From Typha latifolia (lineage: Eukaryota; Streptophyta; Magnoliopsida; Poales; Typhaceae), in assembly GCA_019914945.1 (NCBI GenBank), contig CM034113.1:7420850-7484849 (forward strand): 64,000 nt of DNA, given 5' to 3'. A program made the position numbers and the translations under genes. The notes beneath the pieces are model-generated. The model saw only the letters and a program-made list of their open reading frames with translations. It made no database searches and was not told where the DNA came from. Every line of letters begins with the position of its first letter. Position 1 is the stretch's first letter. Of the stretch, positions 58,185 to 64,000 are shown one piece after another.

Positions 58185-61100
58185 ATGCCTGAGGATGGAG
58201 TTGATGGCGCAGAGAAGGATGTGTCTGGCTATTATCCAAATACTGAGGAAAATGCCACTTTGGTAAGCTGTCCTTCATATTTCCATCAATTTTATATTGA
58301 GGTGCTACTTGCTGTGATGGAAGCTCCGTTAAAATGTATTTTGAGGCCTTGTCATCAATTGCCTCAATCTTTAAGTATCTTTTCTCTATTTTAATCATTT
58401 CCCTAATGGTGCACTGTGTACTTATCACCACAATCCTTCTCAACTTTTCTTGTGTTTTTAAAAAAAAAGAAAACCTCTCTATTTTTTCCTGTAATGTGAA
58501 TCTGGGTGCAAGTAAGATTGGATAGCAAGGATGAGCATATCAACTATCAAATGTTTCAGCTAAGAACTTGCCAATTTAAGCAGTGATATATGGGATAAAA
58601 GATCATGATGCAAATGGGGAGTTTGAATGTTTTTTATAGGACTAATGACCTTGAGTTTCTTTTTAATCTCCTTTCTTCCCAAAATAGAAGTAATCTCCTT
58701 GCCCGTATAGCCATATATGTGTTGCACATCACGATTATAACATGTATTTCAGATACAATCCTTTCAATTATCCAACTAGCTAAAAACATCATCCACTTTT
58801 CCTAATACTCACACAAGATCTCTCTATTTGCACTTTTAATACCATAAGCTATAAGATTTATTGCTATGAAGAGAAATTATTTGAAACTGTAGATCAAACA
58901 TGTAAAGGCTGTTATTATTTTTGTCTATCACATTCAAGATTTCTATATCTGTAGTATCTTGCACATTGGATGTCCTAGACTAATTCTTCATCTATTTCTT
59001 GCTTTTTATTAAGCTATTACTTTATAGTCCAATGACATAAAATAATTTCTAAGTATTTCTTTTTCTTATCTCGATTTTATTGCCTCATGTCAATCAGAAC
59101 AATTTTAACTCTGTTGATAAGAATGCACTGGCTCCAGTAGACTAGGACTCTTTCTGGATTTCTCCATGATGGGTCTACTTGAGGAACTTTGACAATTGCC
59201 CTTTCCTCTCCTATTTATATCATTATGCTTCTTCTTTGGATAAACATATTAAACTGAGATATGCGTTATGAAAAAGCTTTCTACATAAGTCCATTTTATA
59301 CTTAATTGTACTAAGCACTTACCTTCTTGTTGTTAAAGGTGGATCCTGCACAGCATCCACCCTTAACATGGCAACGACAAGTGAGCAATGAGGGACACCG
59401 ATTGCCAGCATTTACTTTAACCCTGCTAGAGAAGCTGCAACTGGTATCTTTCGAGTTTTGATGATGTTTGGTATTTTCATTCTTGTTAATCTCACATATA
59501 GGCATTAAATGATTCTGCTAAATAGTTTATTAGTTTTCATAGAAGTCCATCTTACTGTAAAGTTTCTTGGTGGTTGAATTGGAGAGATTATTATTGAATC
59601 TTGCCTAGCACATTGAAATGTCAGTTCACAGTTCACAACAAGAATTGAGTTGGGAAAAATGGACAAACTGGATTACTGCTGATATTGACTTACATGTCTT
59701 TGGTCTTTTCTTAGAATCTGAGGGTGTTTTAGGATGTTTATGTGAAATGTCATAAAAAATAAGGGGAAATTCAAAATTGGCTGCCTTTTCAGGGGGACAG
59801 ATGGAGTTGTCAAGAAGTAAATGTAAAAGGGTGTTGTAAGGTAAGGAGGACGATTTGAGGGGGTTACGCAAGAACATAGCACAGAAAAGATTAAGGTGCT
59901 GGAGGTGCGGTGAAGCATATGTTATGACAAGCTCTTGCAGAAATTTGAAATAATAAAAATATAAGATGGATCCAATGTAATATCAAATGGAATTACAAAC
60001 ATATTTGCTAAAATGGATATTGCAGAATTAGCACTTAATTCTTTGCAATTCAGTGTGCTGTTGAAAACATATGATCTGATTCAGTAGATATTATGTGGGA
60101 TGAGGTCTTTGAACAACAAATGAGATGGCATATATGAATAATTCACATGATGATGTTGATCAAGTTAAGATTGGAGAAATAATTTCACAAAAAATGTATA
60201 AAAGTTGTGAGGAAAGATGAAACACCTATAGTAATATGGGTGGTGTATAGTAACTCTGAAAGAAATGAAATCTAGAAATTACATGAGTCTCATGATCATC
60301 TTTACATGGCTGATCAATAAGCTGCCTTCTTTAAATGCTGAAATGGGAAATTATTTATTTGAAGAGTAGAGAAATAGTTGTCTGCTCTCAGTTGTTGTGA
60401 CAACCCAATTCACCTTAGGAAGAGTGCAGCCTGCAGGTCTTGGTAAGTAGCATGTATAGTCTTTTCATATTCTTTTATTATCTGGCACTTAGCTGTCAAT
60501 TTATTGCAGAAAGAATTTCCTACTCAACTATTTAAGCAGACAAACTTAAGATATTAGGATGCTTAATTCATGACCTGAAAATATCAAAGCCTTAGGACAT
60601 TCACCGCATAGGACGGTCTGCAGCATGTGGAATGACTTCACTGCTCTCACTTGTTTGATAACTTCAATTCTTTCTTTTATTTCTGCAGGCTCATCTTGGT
60701 ATTCGACTTGGGCGACACATCATTGAAGAAACCTCAAAAGGAAGAGTATGTTTTTACATATAATCTTGTCAACTGTGCTATTTTACAAAAAGAAAAAAAT
60801 GTTTTGGCATTAAAGGAAATTATAGATCAAACTCTCATATCATAATCTTCAAGAATTTCAGACATCTTATTACCTAGTTACATTTTACAGCCTTCAGTTA
60901 TTGATCCTATGAAGAAGCGTGTTGCCCAATCTTCTCAGGGAGCTCCTTTGGGTGGTATTGGGTATGTTTAGTGCAACATCTCTTGGCAATAAACTTGTCA
61001 GCTGTACTATGTTCAGCATCCATTAAGCTTATCATAACTACAGTCAGAAGAAAAGTTATATACTTATTTAGGCTGGCCTTGCATATCCTTATTTATCTAT

Positions 61101-63600
61101 TATTATTACTGAGGACTAAATCCAAAATGTGAATTTATTGAGGATGTGACAGCTCATGAACTAATTGCTTGCCGTATTTTTTCAAGAGCTCATGAACTAA
61201 TTGGAATTATGTTATCGCCACTTACACACTAATGCAAAATAATTGATACATTGGACATCAATGCTGATTTCAAGGACATTTACTTATAAGTGGCCTTTCT
61301 TTTTTATTTTATGTTCTGTTTTATTTTGTTTTGTTTTTTTGTTTTTCATTGTTATGTTGAAAATCATTATGCTCTCTGTTGCACTTCAGTGAACATTTTC
61401 AATAATCTTTTGCTCTTTCATATCGCTCTACAACTCTTCTCACATTTCTTTTATTCTATATAGTGGAATATCTTATAAATTTCTTTTTGCATAAATTTTT
61501 TTCTAGCTATTACTTTTAGTTGTTGCTGGACCTGTACTATATTCCTCATATGCTTGGAAAATTCTACTTTTAGTGCAGGAAGTATTGGGAGAAGTTACAA
61601 AGGTGATTTCCAACGGTGGCAATTGTTCCCTGCAACATGTGAAGATAAACCTGTACTAGCAAATCAATTTTCTGTAAGTCTTGCTTAGTCTTCTTCCTTA
61701 TAGTTCTGCTAAATAAATAAATAGTGAGCCATGATAGCTGATCAAAGAATATCTTACAATAACAACTATTAGGAAAACATTATGTTGAAATTTTTATTAT
61801 TTGAGATGGTCGTTAGTTGTAAATAAACAAATCTTTGGAATGTCTATAGACAAGCAATTTCTCCTTTGATTTAGTGGGTAATATGTATCAGGGAGGCGTG
61901 TAAACAGGTGATGTTAAATAGAATTGATTTCTGGTCATAATTTGAATATAGACAGTTTGAATGCATAGAAAGTCAACTCGATTCTTTCAAGAAGTCAACA
62001 TGCCCCTTATTAGTGAGGCATATAAAGAGGTGATGTTATAAAGGATATGCATCTTGACTAACTATTAAGTTAGATGCCACTTGTAAACTATTTATAGAAA
62101 GCTTATCTACTGGATTTTTTCAATTGGTATACCGTTTTCTTGAAATGCAATGAAACTTGCTCGTCAACAGTTCTCTTCCTCTGTGATGCTAGTTAACTGT
62201 CATTGGTATATTCTGATCAGTTATACCTTTAAAGGAATTAAAAATACTTGCCAATTTGTGATTATCTGATTATATTGCAAAGCCTCATCTAAGCATGATC
62301 TCTTTGTTCTTTAAATAAATCGAGGATGCTATTTTCTGCTTCAGGTTTTTAGTTCACGCTCAGATGGTAAGAGGTATTCCACCGTACTGTCCCCAGCAAA
62401 TCCAGAAGTGCTTAAGTGAGCAAAAATTTTCTGTTCTGTTTGTTTCTCCTTGACATTCAGGGTACTATTCATCAATTTTTAGAGTATTTATATTCTATGG
62501 TAACTATAAGTCTCTGTCTTAAAATCAAAGAATTTGGAAATTTGAAAATCTTCTTTATGCTTTTTATATTCAGAGGAAATAGCATTTCAGGAGTTGGATC
62601 CTGGGATTGGAACCTGACTGGAGAAAATTCTACTTATCATGCTTTATATCCGAGAGCTTGGACCATATATGATGGTAATGTCATATCACTGAATAATTCT
62701 CGCAATATGTCAGTGGCATTGCATTTGTTTTTCATAATCATTTTCTCTACATTCTTGACAGGGGAACCTGACCCAGATCTTAAAATAATTTGCCGTCAGC
62801 TATCTCCAATTATTCCCCACAATTACCAGCAGAGCAGCTATCCTGTTGCAGTGTTCACTTTCACGGTAGTAGATACATCGCTTTGTCATGAATTACATTT
62901 GGCATTCAAATAGATTACGTATTTTTCTTAAGCAGCTGTTGTGTGATTCCTTCAGCTGATCAATATGGCGAAGACTACTGCAGATGTAACTTTGCTTTTC
63001 TCATGGGCTGTAAGTTCAGATACTGACATCATTGTCATTGTGGAATCTAACCTGACAGAAATGCTGATTCATTTTATGCTTCAATTCTTAATACTTAATA
63101 GGAAGATCTTTATCTATCTTCATTTAATATGCAGAACTCCATTGGTGGAACATCTGAGTTATCTGGATATCATTCCAATTCCAAGATGAAGTAAGAAGAC
63201 ATTGTAAATAAAGAGCTATCTTGTCTTAAATTTTTATATAAAGTTACCAGTTCAACCTTCTCAATTGGCTGAAATCTGCATTGAGATGAATTTATTAATT
63301 TGCAGAGAAAAGGATGGTGTGCGTGGAGTACTTTTACATCACAAGTATATTCCACTTCATAACTTTTAAATAATAAGTAGCATTCTCTTGCCATATATTA
63401 CCATATATTATTGTCATTTTGTGACGTATTTTCTGAAGTATGTATGTGAAAGCAGGACTGCTGATGGACAACCTCCGGTAACCTTTGCAATAGCAGCACA
63501 AGAGACAGCTGATGTTCACGTCTCTGAATGTCCCTGCTTTGAGATATCGGGGAAATCTGAGACAATTACAGCCAGAGACATGTGGCATGCTGTCAAAGAG
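58185..63600 (+). CDS. GBA2-type non-lysosomal glucosylceramidase, N-terminal part
   Basis: Twelve coding exons join in phase to the first 327 residues: 58185-58262, 59339-59443, 60689-60745, 60891-60961, 61574-61673, 62345-62415, 62574-62674, 62762-62865, 62956-63009, 63135-63190, 63306-63344 and 63456-63600. The last ends at a donor, and the gene continues past the window. GBA2 enzymes cleave glucosylceramide to glucose and ceramide at cytosol-facing membranes. The N-terminal beta-sandwich domain is recognisable: [90 protein letters not shown] and [15 protein letters not shown]. The catalytic GH116 domain is expected to the right and is not seen. The exon at 61574 must start at tag/TGCAGG; the nearby tgcag/GAAG breaks the frame. 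Start ATG follows a leader intron acceptor. Confidence 0.94.
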
Positions 63601-64000
63601 GTTTTTACCATTTATTCTCACCATATTTTCCAATTTGTGTTATTGAAAATTTGAAACTAATTATCCCACTTTGTTACATACCTGATAGTATTTCACTATT
63701 TTATGACCCTGATAGAGAGAACTGAATCAAGTGTTTCAGTGACACATTCAACTTAATCATAGTTACTTGCATTTCGTCACAAAATATCACTTGGTGATTA
63801 TTTGAATTGTCATCCTGCCTTTCTGTATATAATTTTCTCATGTCATGGCTCAGTTGTAATGTTTTTTTTAATGTCTGGTGGTACTTTTATGTCCTCATGC
63901 TAAATCTTTTTTCTTTTCTTCCCTTTTTTTCCTTTTGAAGATTTAGAGGCCAGTAAATAATTTAACATTTTTAGTGTGTCTAGGTTTTGTGTTAGAAACA
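63601..64000 (+). other. Intron of the GBA2-type gene at the window edge
   Basis: Follows the donor at 63601 in the glucosylceramidase gene. T-rich, no exon recognised before the end of the window. Confidence 0.7.

Noticed and set aside
1..64000. CRISPR array, phage, operon or other prokaryote-type system
   Set aside because: Nothing of the kind is present; genes are spliced plant nuclear genes and repeats are eukaryotic microsatellites and foldback elements.

Overview
This is a stretch of nuclear plant chromosome, most likely from a monocot outside the grasses. The evidence is an AT-rich background, spliced genes with GT-AG introns, nuclear genes for chloroplast and mitochondrial proteins, CT/GA/TA microsatellites and many foldback MITE-like elements. 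Three genes point to a monocot: the intronless genes at 19.4-20.3 kb and 44.3-44.8 kb are far richer in GC than their flanks, and the PPR gene at 39-41 kb falls from GC-rich to AT-rich along its length. The species cannot be named from this sequence. No operon, phage, CRISPR or bacterial element is present.

I rebuilt eleven genes by joining exons at splice sites with reading phase checked. From left to right they are: (1) a C/D-class MADS-box gene, probably SEEDSTICK-like (minus, first two coding exons, 2685-5848); (2) an FAD monooxygenase of the MO1/CTF2 type (plus, 12282-15308); (3) a GDSL esterase/lipase (minus, 16123-17632); (4) glucuronoxylan 4-O-methyltransferase (minus, 19409-20299); (5) an NDUFAF5-type mitochondrial complex I assembly methyltransferase (plus, 23711-27894); (6) a myristoylated CDK-like protein kinase (minus, 29539-33734); (7) the Rieske-like thylakoid protein PSB33/LIL8 (minus, 36641-38702); (8) a PLS-type PPR protein (plus, 39149-41185); (9) a DREB-type AP2/ERF factor (plus, 44254-44778); (10) protein phosphatase methylesterase PPME1 (minus, 47358-54024); (11) a GBA2-type glucosylceramidase (plus, from 58185 and running off the right edge).

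The genes do not form one pathway. What links them is position. From memory of Arabidopsis loci, the order matches an ancestral block whose members are now split among three Arabidopsis regions (near At4g09960-At4g10060, At1g33700-At1g33811 and At1g71450-At1g71530). This window appears to hold the unsplit order, which also supports calling the MADS gene STK-like.

The spaces between genes hold several families of short inverted-repeat elements, two GC-rich promoter-like islands with no gene attached, a four-W-box cluster, a cluster of seven TTCGAA sites, and local duplications in the methyltransferase promoter and at the end of the PPR gene.
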